Source: Diphasiastrum complanatum (lineage: Eukaryota > Streptophyta > Lycopodiopsida > Lycopodiales > Lycopodiaceae). Taken from it: a stretch of DNA of 64,000 nucleotides. Location of the stretch: the NCBI GenBank assembly GCA_029204225.1, contig CM055094.1, positions 25,192,541 to 25,256,540 of the forward strand. The letters are read 5' to 3'. A program made the position numbers and the translations under genes. Below are positions 45,231 to 55,689 of the stretch, in pieces. Within the stretch, counting starts at the first letter, position 1. Every line of letters begins with the position of its first letter. The notes beneath the pieces are model-generated. The model did not search any database and was not told the DNA's origin. It was given only the letters and a program-made list of their open reading frames with translations.

Positions 45231-48200
45231 TACAATGAAAGTGTGATCCCGATTAGCCTCTTCAATAGGTCCACCATCCCAATGTACCAAATATTGAACC
45301 TATTGCCTCCTATTGGGCTGAGTTTGAACTTAAGAAAACAATAGCTCATAAGAATGAACATAGGGATAGATCAATAGGAAAAACAACATGACATTCTGCC
45401 TTTCACTCAATAGCAAAATGTAGCAAGATTGCATGAAACATCTCAATAGTTTTGGTAGTTAGTTGCAAGCGACAAGTGACTAGGTAAAGTACTCAAGGAT
45501 CTAAAACGTTTCACCAAAATGAGATAAAAACTAGACATTGAACAAATTAGCGTCGAATAAAAGTGAGACAAAGTTGAGGCGGCGCCAATATACATGCTCA
45601 CCCTCATGACACTCAACATGCTTATTATAATCGATTGTAGCAATTTTGTAGCACTAATGGATCCATTGCAAATTATACTATGCTTTAGTAATTATCTTTC
45701 AAGCAACAAAGATAAAAGAAGCACTAGAAATAAGAATGTACGGTTGTATACGTGGAAAAGTGAGAGAAGAATGTAGGCTATGGGCTATGATGGTTAAAAC
45801 GTGACCTTGCATTTTGATTCGCCCGTTCAAAATTAGGGTTTTAACTTATCTTGACCATAAGCATTGCCAATTATGGTTTCGACTTATCTTGACCACTGAC
45901 TTATGTTGACCGTAAGTGAAATATTGCTAATATGGTTTTGGCTAGGTGTCAATTGCATGCGTTAAGTATTGATAATTATGGTTTTGACTAGGTGTCAATT
46001 GCATGCCTTCATGCTCTTGGAAACTTCAATGTTTCCCATCGTGGGAGAGATGCTTAGAATCAAAACAGGTTTTTCAAGAGAGAATTTGTTAACATGAACC
46101 AGATTGGAAATCGTGCTGTAAATTTTAGCGCGACGACACAAAAACTGCAGGGAATGTTAGTTGAGAGACAATGTCCATGTGCTAGCAAGAAAGGGGAGAT
46201 GCCTAAACCAATACCAACTAAGCTGGAATTCACATTCTCGTCCAAGCAGAAATGTTGAATCCAATCTCTACTAGTGGGGGCAAACACAGTACCACAAATA
46301 ATCCACTATGTAGTTTGGAACTTTTAAATAACCATAGATTGAGCGATACCCATGAAAATGTGGATATTCAATATATTCATGAACTCTATCTATAAATGTG
46401 AAGTGAATTTGTTATCCAAATTGATAGGAATAAAATGAGGGAGTGCATGCATTCAAAAGATCTCTATTACAAATAGCATGGCACCTAACAATTTGTTTCA
46501 CCCAAGGCGAATATCTCAAGAAATGGAATTAATGTGTTATTGCACTTATGAGCGACTCACAATTTTATTGATTCTCATTTGGCAGAAACTCGAAGTCTCA
46601 TTGAAGCAGGTGACCATCAGTATATGGTGCATTTGACTTCTGAAACATGTACCGAAATTTGAGAGAGAAAACTATTTTCTACTCAAAGCCTCAACCTACA
46701 TCTCACATTATAAGTATGCAAATAGCCTGAGTCTGAGTCTTCTGTTGAATGAGCTAGTTATGTTTGAGCAAGCTATTGCAGTTGGTTGTCAAGACTTGGT
46801 TTCCATGATAAATGTGATGGTCTTAAAAAGCACATATTGAGGATTAAGAAATGCTATCCTGAAAGTAGACATGCAAAGTGCATGAGTACGTGCTTCTCTT
46901 TCGACATTAGATGTTTTCCAAAAAAAGATGTGGATGACTCTTTTAATGATAATATATGTTATGTCTGACAAACTGCTCATCCTGAAGAAAGCAATCTGTA
47001 TAAATTTTCCATGTACTAGAAATAAATGACTTACTTGAAGCTGATTGGATTTCGATGAAGAATATTACAATAACATCAATAGGTGAGCACATTACTAGAA
47101 AATATCAGTCAGATCAGTCTAGAAAAGAAATAGATTCATATTTACTCTCCAGACCCATAAGAATGATAAATCTCTATCTAAGTGCAGTCATACAATGGAG
47201 AGATCGTGATCTTTTCCTTGCCCAGTTTATTGTTCTTATTTAACTTCCATCCTTTGCCAGACGTGAGCATAAGCATGATGACTTGTCAACTCGCTTGCAC
47301 TATCCCTTAATGGACAGGTTTGCTGCTACTCAAGGTGCCTTGATGGGGTACTATGTCAAGCAGGAATGACTGACTACATCGGGGTAACAATATACTACCT
47401 TCTATTATCAAAACTACCTTAACAAGATGACTCAAAGGTACTTTCAAAAGGGCTTTCCCCATTCCATCCAACTTGACAAAAGAATACTCAGCTAAAGAAA
47501 TCAAATGGTCATTCAGAAAATTTTAATATTAAAATTAGCGTTTGCCTTGCTCTTGGGCTGTCTGCAAGATCACTTTGAGCACCATAGGCTAGATCATGCT
47601 ACATACTTCATTTTCTCAGTCTTCACATATCATAAGATGACCAAGAGGGATTTAAAGAATGACCCCTCTAGGTTAGACAAGTCTAAACACTATCCATCTG
47701 CAGTGAGGCGATTAGCGGTTCTCCAGAACTTGCAATTCAATAGGCTTCAAAATTGCACACATTGTGTGAGCATCTTCTTGAGCTTGCGTGTCATCTAGCT
47801 ACATGAGATCTTGCCCACCATCCTTTGTAACAACTGCTGGTACACTCTAGATTTTGGGTTCTACATCATCTTGCTACAGGTGATGATCCCCGCCCCCCCC
47901 GGGTCTCTCCCTCGATACTATCAGTTGATTACAGGGCCACCAACAAGAGTCATTTTTTATCATCTAATAAACCAGTAGACTTGCCGAGATATGATTTTCC
48001 ACTAAACTTTTTTGGCATAATTTCCTCCTTTCAATTAATCAAATTCAATTGGGTCTCATTGTAGTTCTTGCCATATGAAAATATTTAAAACTGCAATGGC
48101 ATGATCATTTTATTTCCCCACAGCATTTTCAAAACTTCCCAATACTTATCCTTCAATTACAAGACTAGTTACAATGGACGAATAGACTAGCGCTGTAGCA

Positions 48201-50537
48201 CTTGCATGATCTTGAAAAGGACGAAAAGCTATTGACACTACAACTATCTTACATAATGCAATGACCTGTCAACTTCATGAAGCTTTAACAATATCCACTT
48301 GGAGGGTAGCCAAAGCTTCCGCAAAAAAAATTCTTGGAAAGAGGTAACGCATGAAGATCACCACTATGGTCACAACTCAAACTTTTTCTATTAGATCATT
48401 TGTGACTTTTTCTTGCTTAAACTTACCTAATGATGGTGGTACTACATTGGTCCAAAACACAAGATATAAGAAGAAAACCTATTTTTGAGTGACTATTATA
48501 CAAGGGTACATGGTTGTTGCATTCAACGATCCATGTTTAGGCACCTTTTATAAGTGGTGCAATCACAAGTTCCTATGAGGCAATGCCTCCAAGAAAAAAA
48601 AACCGTAAGGAAGAGGTGAGCAATCTTATCTGCCAAGGGGCAATGGTGAGGCTGTTCGAGAATTTTCAAGTTTGGTATAATCAACAAGGCATTCATGCTT
48701 TAGTCAGCAGAGGTGTTGTTGGAACAAGAGATTGCTACCAAAATTTCAGGTTCAGTTAGTGTCCTCCATATGGAGCACCAATATCCTCAATATAAAGCAC
48801 TAGGAGTTGTGTAGAGATAAAAGTTCACATCCCAGGTAAAGCTAAGATCCTTAGTACTAAGCACCAAGTGGCAGTCGTTAGAACATAAAAACTAGAAATG
48901 CTAGTCAAAGCGAAGGTGGTCACATAAAGGCAACAAGCTCATAACGTAACTGAATTCTAGCGGGGTATTGAATCGTCATTCTTCTTGTGAAAGATCCCAC
49001 AGCTTGGAGAGAGATTAATTTGAAATGGCTCCTGAAGCAACTTTGGATAGTTGTACCTTGAAATGACCCCAATGACAAATCAATTTGGAAATAGCAAACA
49101 TTTAAGCCAGTCCAACCAGTGCTTTTCATATAACTACATATAATCATCATAAAGCATGCCAAGACTCCTATGGTTCATAGTTATAGCTATTTGGTCAAGC
49201 GATTTACTATTCCTCTTTATTAAGTAAAAAATCAAATAATCTGATACATCAAGGGATTCAAAACAAGAAGTCGTCCCTTCTAGCAAGGAGATCCAGGTTG
49301 CTACTTTGAAATAATCTACCGCAACATTCACCATACTACTCCACTAATTCATTGCCCTTGGCAACATGATTGGCACGCCAACTGATCATGATAGATAAGA
49401 ACATGGTCAAGCAAATTATTACATTCTCGACGTTAATATATCAAACATGAAACCTTGAGATACAAAAAGAATGGCAACTAGCCATCTAGAAATACTCTTG
49501 CTTATGAATTATGAAGGGCCTTAGTCATATTACTGTGATAAAGAAAATTATCACCTTTTAGCATGGGCACTTTAAGATCCAGAGAACCTTATGCAAAAGG
49601 TTGGACAACAACAATCACCTACAAGCATTAGATTAACTTGTAAAGAACAAAGTCACAAATGTGCACCTCTAACCATAGTAAAAAATATAAAAAATTGCAA
49701 AGAAATTTAAAAAAACAACACAATCTGCATGGAGGTAAAAATTGCATCAATAGAAAAAAAATTTCTTTCGAAGATTTGCAGACGTTTTTGTGCACCAACG
49801 TTCTCATTGTTTCTAGGCTCACCCTTCACCTTTCCAAATAATAACTTCACAAACAAAACAAAAAAAGGCAGCATTTGCCAAGATGGTGAAATATAGTTAT
49901 GAGTAATCATTGACACAAGCAGAATGTTGATGGCAACTCTCTAAAAAATCTACACCAACATCACAAAGTTATGTTAAGCATTGCAAGGGGTACCACAAGC
50001 CATTCAACCAGAGTTCGTAAGCACGTCCGACATTTTCATTCCTTCTAAAATTTCTGTAACAATGTCAAGAATTTCACCAAGCTCCTACAGGCCTTCACTT
50101 GATTGTGAGGTTGTCCCTATGAATGATTATGAGTTTAGTTCCATAACCAAACTTTTTAACACTGGTAAACAAAAAAGCTTTCTCGCAAGTTTCCAGTGAA
50201 ACATCCCTTGCTCGTTAAGGGAGAGAGGAGAGTCTTCTATGAAGCAAACTAATACAGTAGATCCACTCATTGAAGATGAAAAACCCTCCACTCAAGAAAT
50301 GGTATGTTCCAGAACTTCTCTTGAAAAGTTTTAACATCCCAAATTGAAAGAGAGCATAACTCAGCTGCCTAAATAGCGTATTGAAGACAGCACCAACAGA
50401 TAAACAAGATCAAACAATCTGAGACATGAAACCACCTGACTGCTATGTAAGCCAGACAAGAGCAAACACTCTAAAAGAACTCAGATGCCATGTAGGATAT
50501 AGGTAGGAAGCTCACTTCTATCCATAGTTGCCCACTC
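45231..50537. other. long gene-free stretch
   Basis: Only short ORFs (below 100 codons) on both strands, none with a recognisable motif. A GTTTTGACTAGGTGTCAATTGC-like 20-bp word is repeated at about 45935 and 45980. A C-run occurs at 47888-47899. No terminal repeats or reverse transcriptase motifs noticed. Confidence 0.35.
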
Positions 50538-50566
50538 AGTTCTGGAACACGTTCCATTCCAGAACT
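50538..50566 (+). repeat. 10-bp perfect inverted repeat
   Basis: AGTTCTGGAA, 9-nt spacer containing ACGTTCC, TTCCAGAACT. Confidence 0.8.
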
Positions 50567-50818
50567 TGGCCAAATTTCTTTCTCGGATGATGCAGAGATC
50601 ATGATTTGTAAGAGTTCCTTTGATCTCTTTTCATGATATTAGTAAGATGACAACGTGAATATATAATCCTAGATGATTGTGCATACTTGATTGTGATTAA
50701 TTGCATAGCCAACATTTTGGACTGAGTAAACGAGCAAAGAATGAAGGTCGGAGCCAGCAGGTGTATATGTACATTTTTTTCTTATTAAAACAAAAGTAGT
50801 TCCGACCCAGTATGTTCC

Positions 50819-50837
50819 GGAACGTACAGTACGTTCC
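50819..50837 (+). repeat. 9-bp perfect inverted repeat
   Basis: GGAACGTAC, A, GTACGTTCC. It lies in a cluster of GTTCCGNAAC words (50790-50865) that also relates to 50538-50566. The two may be ends of a small foldback element of about 330 bp. Confidence 0.75.
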
Positions 50838-52756
50838 GACCAGAATGATTCGGAACGGGCTTCTATCCTACTAGAAGTACCCTCTCCAAGGTTTCAAAGT
50901 CTGCAAAGGGAGATGACATTGCTCACGAAGGTTAGAACAACATGGCTTCAGGTAGTGAAAAATGTTGTCAATAGAACTCCTTGAATAATTTTCCAAAAAG
51001 ACGAAAGTAAACACAAACATCTCAGTTTTCAAAGGAGGTGACAAGCAGTAAGCAAAGAACTACAAGAAAATCACAAATGGTAATCTAATGCCGAAGCTCT
51101 AAGGACATAATAAACAAAAGATCGGAAAATGGACTGAAGCCAAAGGTACTTATGAAAAAAGGTCGAATAAAATATTCAACAATTAACCATTTAACTGCCC
51201 TTAGAGCAGTTTTAAAAGGTGCACAAGGTAAAGGTTTCCTATCTGTTGCTAATTTGTTCACTTTAGAGAAAACTTTGATATGGTTCCAAGGCATAAGTTA
51301 TGGAAAAGAATGTTGAAGGTTCAGCTTCCTTATGAATTAAGATTGGCAATTTCATCCATGAAGGGGTACTGGCTAAACTCACAAGACCTTTAGTCAATGA
51401 CCTCTCTCATTAGGAAAAAACTTCTCTACGCTTAAGAAGGGGTGCCCTGTCTTCAACTCTATTTGGATTGTTAAATGATGAGTTCAAGAAATGGATAAGA
51501 AAACAGGGTGAAAGTGGTGTTGAAGTCGTTGGATACGCCCTCCTGTTGTTGATCTATTACTTATCACAGTCTTCTAGCAAACAATAAAACATACTTACAA
51601 AAACCCCTCAGTCTCATATACAATTTCTACCAGTACTTCCAAGTGGACATAAATAAGGATTTCGGGGGGCTTGGGGGCCTTAAATGCTGTGCAAAACCAA
51701 TGTTAAAAAGCTCAACTACGGACTTGCCATAAGCAAAAAAAACTCTTCACCATTTCAGTACTAGCAATCAATCTACATAGCTGACCAAAATTGGGGAGTG
51801 CCGAACATATTTTTGGTATTGGAGGTAGGAGCCAAGGTTTGAATCCTATACCCAATTTTGCTAGTAGCAACATGCATGCTTCGGAAGGTGAGGCACTTTG
51901 TCAGTCCATACAGTACATCGATAAAGCCGTCAAAATGATAATAAAAAAATCCCTTACAGAGCAATTATGTTTGCAAGAGATAATGGTAAATACGAAGCAT
52001 GTTAAAGCTCAAAACTGCAAAGATGACGGTGTTAGTCTCTCATGTCAAGTTTCTTTGAACCGAAGTGAAATCTTGTTAAGATTGCATACAAAAGAAAATT
52101 CATATGTGTTGAAGCATGAACTCCAGTAATTCCAATATCTTAGACATGTCAGTACTAGTACAAAGTCATTAATAGTGTCTGTTAGCATTAAAAAGAAATT
52201 CGGTGGTCATACGTTATTTCATCTGTCAATTCTCTTTTTAAGTCCAATATAATCTATCGATAGACACATAATTCATGGCCGAGCAGGTCTAGTACTACCT
52301 GACAATCAAATCGCAATTAAAGATAAGGTAAAATGAGCCAGGAGGTTGGTGGTGCCATGGGACACCATATCCAGAGATTCAAAGGATGAACACGTAACTC
52401 GTCCAAATACTGGTCAAACAAGTCACGCATTTGTTTGTAATAAAATGGAGCCTTTAAGTTCAACTTAAATAGGTCAAATTTAAGATGCACACTTCGATGC
52501 TTCTTTGTAAAGAAATGTAAGAAAAGTTCGTGAAAAGGTGAAAAAGCATCACTTGTAAAAATTGAGTAAAAGGAGGAGCCACATAGAGCTACAAGAACTT
52601 ATGCTTATGCACTACTCAATGAAATGGACAACCGCCATCGCAGCGTATTCACACAGCTAATCCATAATCGCTCACCTGATATGCCATGACAAGGAGGGAT
52701 CCTGGCATACCACACAAATTAAAACAAACAGCCTACAGAGAAACTAAATTGTATAC
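50838..52756. other. gene-free stretch downstream of EBP2
   Basis: The largest plus-strand frame (about 51791-52129) has no recognised domain. The last ~100 bp would hold the EBP2 3' untranslated region on the minus strand. Confidence 0.35.
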
Positions 52757-53809
52757 TCATGATCTTTTGCCACGCTTTTGGCCCTTGTGAAAGCGTCCTC
52801 TGTAACTGCCCATGTCAGCTGAGGATTCTGCGTTGTTCTTCTTTTCCAAGCTTTTTTTGCCACCATGACCAAACTTGGAATCTTTATAATCCCTAGATTT
52901 GGATGATCGGCCTCCCCTGCCAACTCCGACTGAGGATCGGCCTCCCCTGCTACCTCTGAAGGAGCCTCCGCCTCCCCTGCCACCTCTGAACGAGCTTCTA
53001 CCTCCCCTGCCACCTCTAAACGCACCTTTTTGCTCTCGCTGTGAACTGAGATTGCCATCTTCTCTACTGAACATATCTCTCTCTTTTCTGCCAGGCCCTC
53101 TGGAGGGTTTGTGTCCCCATCCCCCCGACCGATCCCACGGAGCTGAGATCACCTTCCTCTTTTTGCTTTGAGGTGAAGCCTCATCCATATCAGCAGGGAA
53201 TTCTTCCCCTCCATCCGCAAACCCACTTTGCTTTCGCATCTTCCGCCATTTCTTTACAGACTCTATATTCTGCTTCTTCAATTTAGCCCTCTCTTTTACC
53301 CTCTCTGTCTGTACTTCTTTGGCAAACCTTTTGGCTTCCCGAGCTTTCCTTCGCTCGTCTGCCTCCTCCATCTGCTTCTGCTGAAACAGAAGCTTGTCCT
53401 TCACCTTGAACATGTGCTTGTCGCTCTTTACCATTTCAGCATAGTAGTCAGACGGCCTCAGAAACGGCACACCCAACCCTTGCAGCTTGGTGTAGGCTTC
53501 ACGGGCAGCTTCCAAAGCTTGTGTGTAGAAAGCCATCTCTCTGGCCAGATCGTCATTTGCATCAACAGCAGCATCATCGCTATGATCTGCATATGTGAAG
53601 CTGAGGGTTTGGATCCAGCTGAGATCTTCTGGCCATCTTATGTCCTCCAGCTTTTCGTGCAATGCCGCAGCGTTGTAAATGGCATCCTTCCTGGCCATGG
53701 CCACGGCCACAGCCTCTTCCTCATCTTCTTCTTCTTCTTCTTCGCTTTCTATCTCCTCAGATTCTTCTTCTTCTTCCTCCTCGTTGTAGTTGCTGATCGC
53801 CATCGCCAT
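52757..53809 (-). CDS. EBP2: rRNA-processing protein EBP2 homologue
   Basis: Intronless, 350 residues from the ATG at 53809 (MAMAISN; a second ATG at 53803 is also possible). An acidic Glu-rich stretch (residues ~10-33) precedes the EBP2 core: HEKLEDIRWPEDLSWIQTL, DDLAREMAFYTQALEAAREA, GVPFLRPSDYYAEMVKSD and HMFKVKDKLL. A basic helix follows (residues ~147-194, ERRKAREAKRFAKE, VKKWRKMRK). The C-terminus has an RGG-type region (GGRGGRSSFRGGRGG) and ends KRGKRS. Family knowledge: EBP2 is a nucleolar protein needed for pre-rRNA processing and 60S subunit assembly; the RG-rich tail would bind RNA. No stops or frameshifts, so it is the one clearly functional gene here. The upstream region carries ribosome-biogenesis promoter motifs. 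Confidence 0.95.
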   Translation of the reverse strand: MAMAISNYNEEEEEEESEEIESEEEEEEDEEEAVAVAMARKDAIYNAAALHEKLEDIRWPEDLSWIQTLSFTYADHSDDAAVDANDDLAREMAFYTQALEAAREAYTKLQGLGVPFLRPSDYYAEMVKSDKHMFKVKDKLLFQQKQMEEADERRKAREAKRFAKEVQTERVKERAKLKKQNIESVKKWRKMRKQSGFADGGEEFPADMDEASPQSKKRKVISAPWDRSGGWGHKPSRGPGRKERDMFSREDGNLSSQREQKGAFRGGRGGRSSFRGGRGGGGSFRGSRGGRSSVGVGRGGRSSKSRDYKDSKFGHGGKKSLEKKNNAESSADMGSYRGRFHKGQKRGKRS

Positions 53810-53867
53810 ACACGCTCTGCTCTCCCTGATATTTACCAAAAACAATGAACAAAGAAGAAGGAACGTA

Positions 53868-53970
53868 AAACCCTAAACCTCTAAAAGCCCTAAAAAAAAG
53901 CCCTGATCTCAGCTTGGAAGAGTTGTCTTACGGCCCACACACCATTGACTTAGGGCCCACACACCATTGA
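53868..53970 (-). promoter_or_regulatory. EBP2 promoter: telo-box and two site II motifs
   Basis: AAACCCTAAA (telo-box) at 53868-53877 lies about 60 bp upstream of the ATG. GGCCCA (site II, TGGGCC on the minus strand) occurs at 53932-53937 and 53954-53959. The two site II motifs are in an almost perfect 22-bp tandem duplication (53927-53948 and 53949-53970). Telo-box plus site II is the known pairing in promoters of plant ribosomal-protein and ribosome-biogenesis genes. Confidence 0.75.
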
Positions 53971-54240
53971 GAAGGGATTCCACAAACTAGCTACACAATT
54001 CTAGCCTTGCATTGACTTGAAGACATGTTCTATTGACACATTGTAAAAGTTACAACTGGCTACGCAATTGTAACGTTGCATTGAGTTGCAGAAAACGAGG
54101 GTTAAAATTACAACTTGCAAAAAATCAAGTTAATGTAACAGATAGCATAAAAAGAAAGCAAAATTTGAAACTAACAACCCAAAAGCTTAATTGGTAGGCA
54201 TACACGAAAGGCATGCGAGAAATGTATTATGAACAGAATT

Positions 54241-54715
54241 ATAGGAGCTTGCGTCTCTTTAAATACCAGTATGCCTTTGAATTTATAGGATTACATCTTA
54301 GTTTGTTGTATCCAGACTCGCTTGTTGATTTGTAATGTCGAACATAAAACCTTTCAATTCTGTTAGCTATTTTTCTATCTTCAACAACATCTAAAAGTTG
54401 AACATGAAACTGCTCATAAAAAGATCGGTCCATAGAATAGTGTTTTCTCATTTTTTTGGGTGGTAGCCTTGCATGCTGTTGCAATTGGCGTCGTAGATTG
54501 CATGTTTGGCCGATGTAGACACCATGGGTTTCTTTGCATTCTATTTTGTAGATTGAATATTTGATTTTGGACGTTTTTTTGTTGATGTTGTTTCCAGCAA
54601 GCGAAAATCGTATTAGTTTAATGGAAACTTTATAAATAAAGAAGAAGATCATTGTATGGTTCAAATTCACTTGCATACTGGATGTAGATGGCAATGCCGA
54701 TGTAGAAGTTTCTTC
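54241..54715 (-). CDS. GIY-YIG nuclease domain exon
   Basis: The exon starts after the acceptor TTTTCTTGCAG (exon base 54715) and ends at a stop at 54239-54241. After a short linker it reads KYSIYKIECKETHGVYIGQT, NLRRQLQQHA, then RIERFYVRHY and GYNKL. These are the GIY (here SIY), YIG, Arg, catalytic Glu and Asn motifs of GIY-YIG endonucleases, which nick or cut DNA. The spacing and order are right and no key residue is lost except G of GIY. It lies downstream of a PIF1/Helitron-type helicase on the same strand. The exon before it (donor CCA/GTAAGT at 54804) joins in phase. It may instead derive from a Penelope-like element, but no such RT is seen. Confidence 0.75.
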
Positions 54716-54803
54716 CTGCAAGAAAATCTGTATTAATATGTAATGGGTTAAAACGGTTATTATAATCACATATATGGAAATGTAGATGGCAACACACACT
54801 TAC

Positions 54804-55610
54804 TGGGTTAGTGATCATTGTAGAAACTTCGTCGTCGAAAATCTCCAAAACCGTGTCAATTTGAATCGGGCCATCTGTTACCGTCATCTGACACGTGGCC
54901 CAATTTTTTTCCCAAATCCATAGTGATTGCGTTCAGTTCGGCACGACTCATATCTTTCCAATCATAAATTGGAATCTTGTAGCCGAAGTAAAAATTTCTC
55001 ATTGTGTAGTAGTTCTTATTTAACATAGCATCGAAATGTTGTATTGCTGGTCGATTTGTTGTGATTGTTGCAGGGATGTTTATGGAGAATATGTTATATA
55101 GATGTTTTAAAAACCCTGAAATAAGAATGGCAAAAGATGTATTTAACATTCATAGTTTTTGTACTAGGTGATTAAAAATGGACATTTAAAAAAGTAGAAT
55201 GTTATAAAATCATAAAAGAATAGGAATAGAATATACCTTCGATTGGGTCTCCATGATATTGATTGATGTATTGCCCTCTTTCGTGTTTCTTTTGTTCAAT
55301 GAATCTGCTTAGAGCTAAATTTGTTTGGAAGCCTTGTATGTGTTTGGATCAATACCACAGGAGTTCAATAAGAACAATAGTTTTGTTGTTGAGAATATTT
55401 TTTCCGTGGATGATGGTATTTCAAGAAAAGTTTTGAAGAAGACACTTCGGCTTTCAATTTTTGAAATAACTGAAACAATGAATTTGATATTGTGGTTATT
55501 CCGAGAAAGGACATTAATGAGTCCAAAGTGGAAATGAAATTTGTATAATTACCTCTTTTGGATCATACTCAATTTCGGATGCCATTTCCTTTTCTGATAA
55601 TCTGCAAATA
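54804..55610 (-). pseudogene. exons linking helicase and GIY-YIG domain
   Basis: Exon 54804-55115 is bounded by an acceptor (TTATTTCAG/GG) and a donor (CCA/GTAAGT). It reads FLKHLYNIFSINIP, NKNYYTMRNFYFGYKIP and, after a 1-nt shift in a run of seven A, NWATCQMTVTDGPIQ. Exon 55237 to about 55545 ends at GAAG/GTATAT and reads ESRSVFFKTFLEIPSS, LLNSCGIDPNTYK and, after a 1-nt loss, GFQTNLALSRFIEQKKHERG. The phase-1 join to the next exon is exact. A short piece MASEIEYDPKE (ending near 55558) precedes it. I do not recognise this ~200-residue region. The coding look despite frameshifts shows it was a real protein. Confidence 0.55.
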
Positions 55611-55689
55611 TTAAAAAGACATAGTTAAAAATAAAAATATACAATCATACACGAAGACAAAATAAGTGGGTAGAAATGATTATAGTACA

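Noticed and set aside
51791-52129. 112-codon plus-strand ORF as a gene
   Set aside because: No ATG at the front, no domain, no partner exons; left as unassigned.
52744-53171. Ala/Glu-rich minus-strand and Pro/Leu-rich plus-strand ORFs over EBP2
   Set aside because: Frame shadows of the GC-rich RGG region of EBP2.
53810-53845. EBP2 start at 53845
   Set aside because: That codon is TTG; the first ATG in frame is at 53809, followed by the expected acidic N-terminus.
53228-53848. 206-codon plus-strand ORF opposite EBP2
   Set aside because: Antisense shadow of Glu/Lys-rich coding sequence; Leu/Phe/His-rich with no domain.
54241-54715. Penelope-like element as source of the GIY-YIG domain
   Set aside because: No Penelope-type reverse transcriptase upstream or downstream; neighbouring exons join it to the helicase side. 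Not fully excluded.
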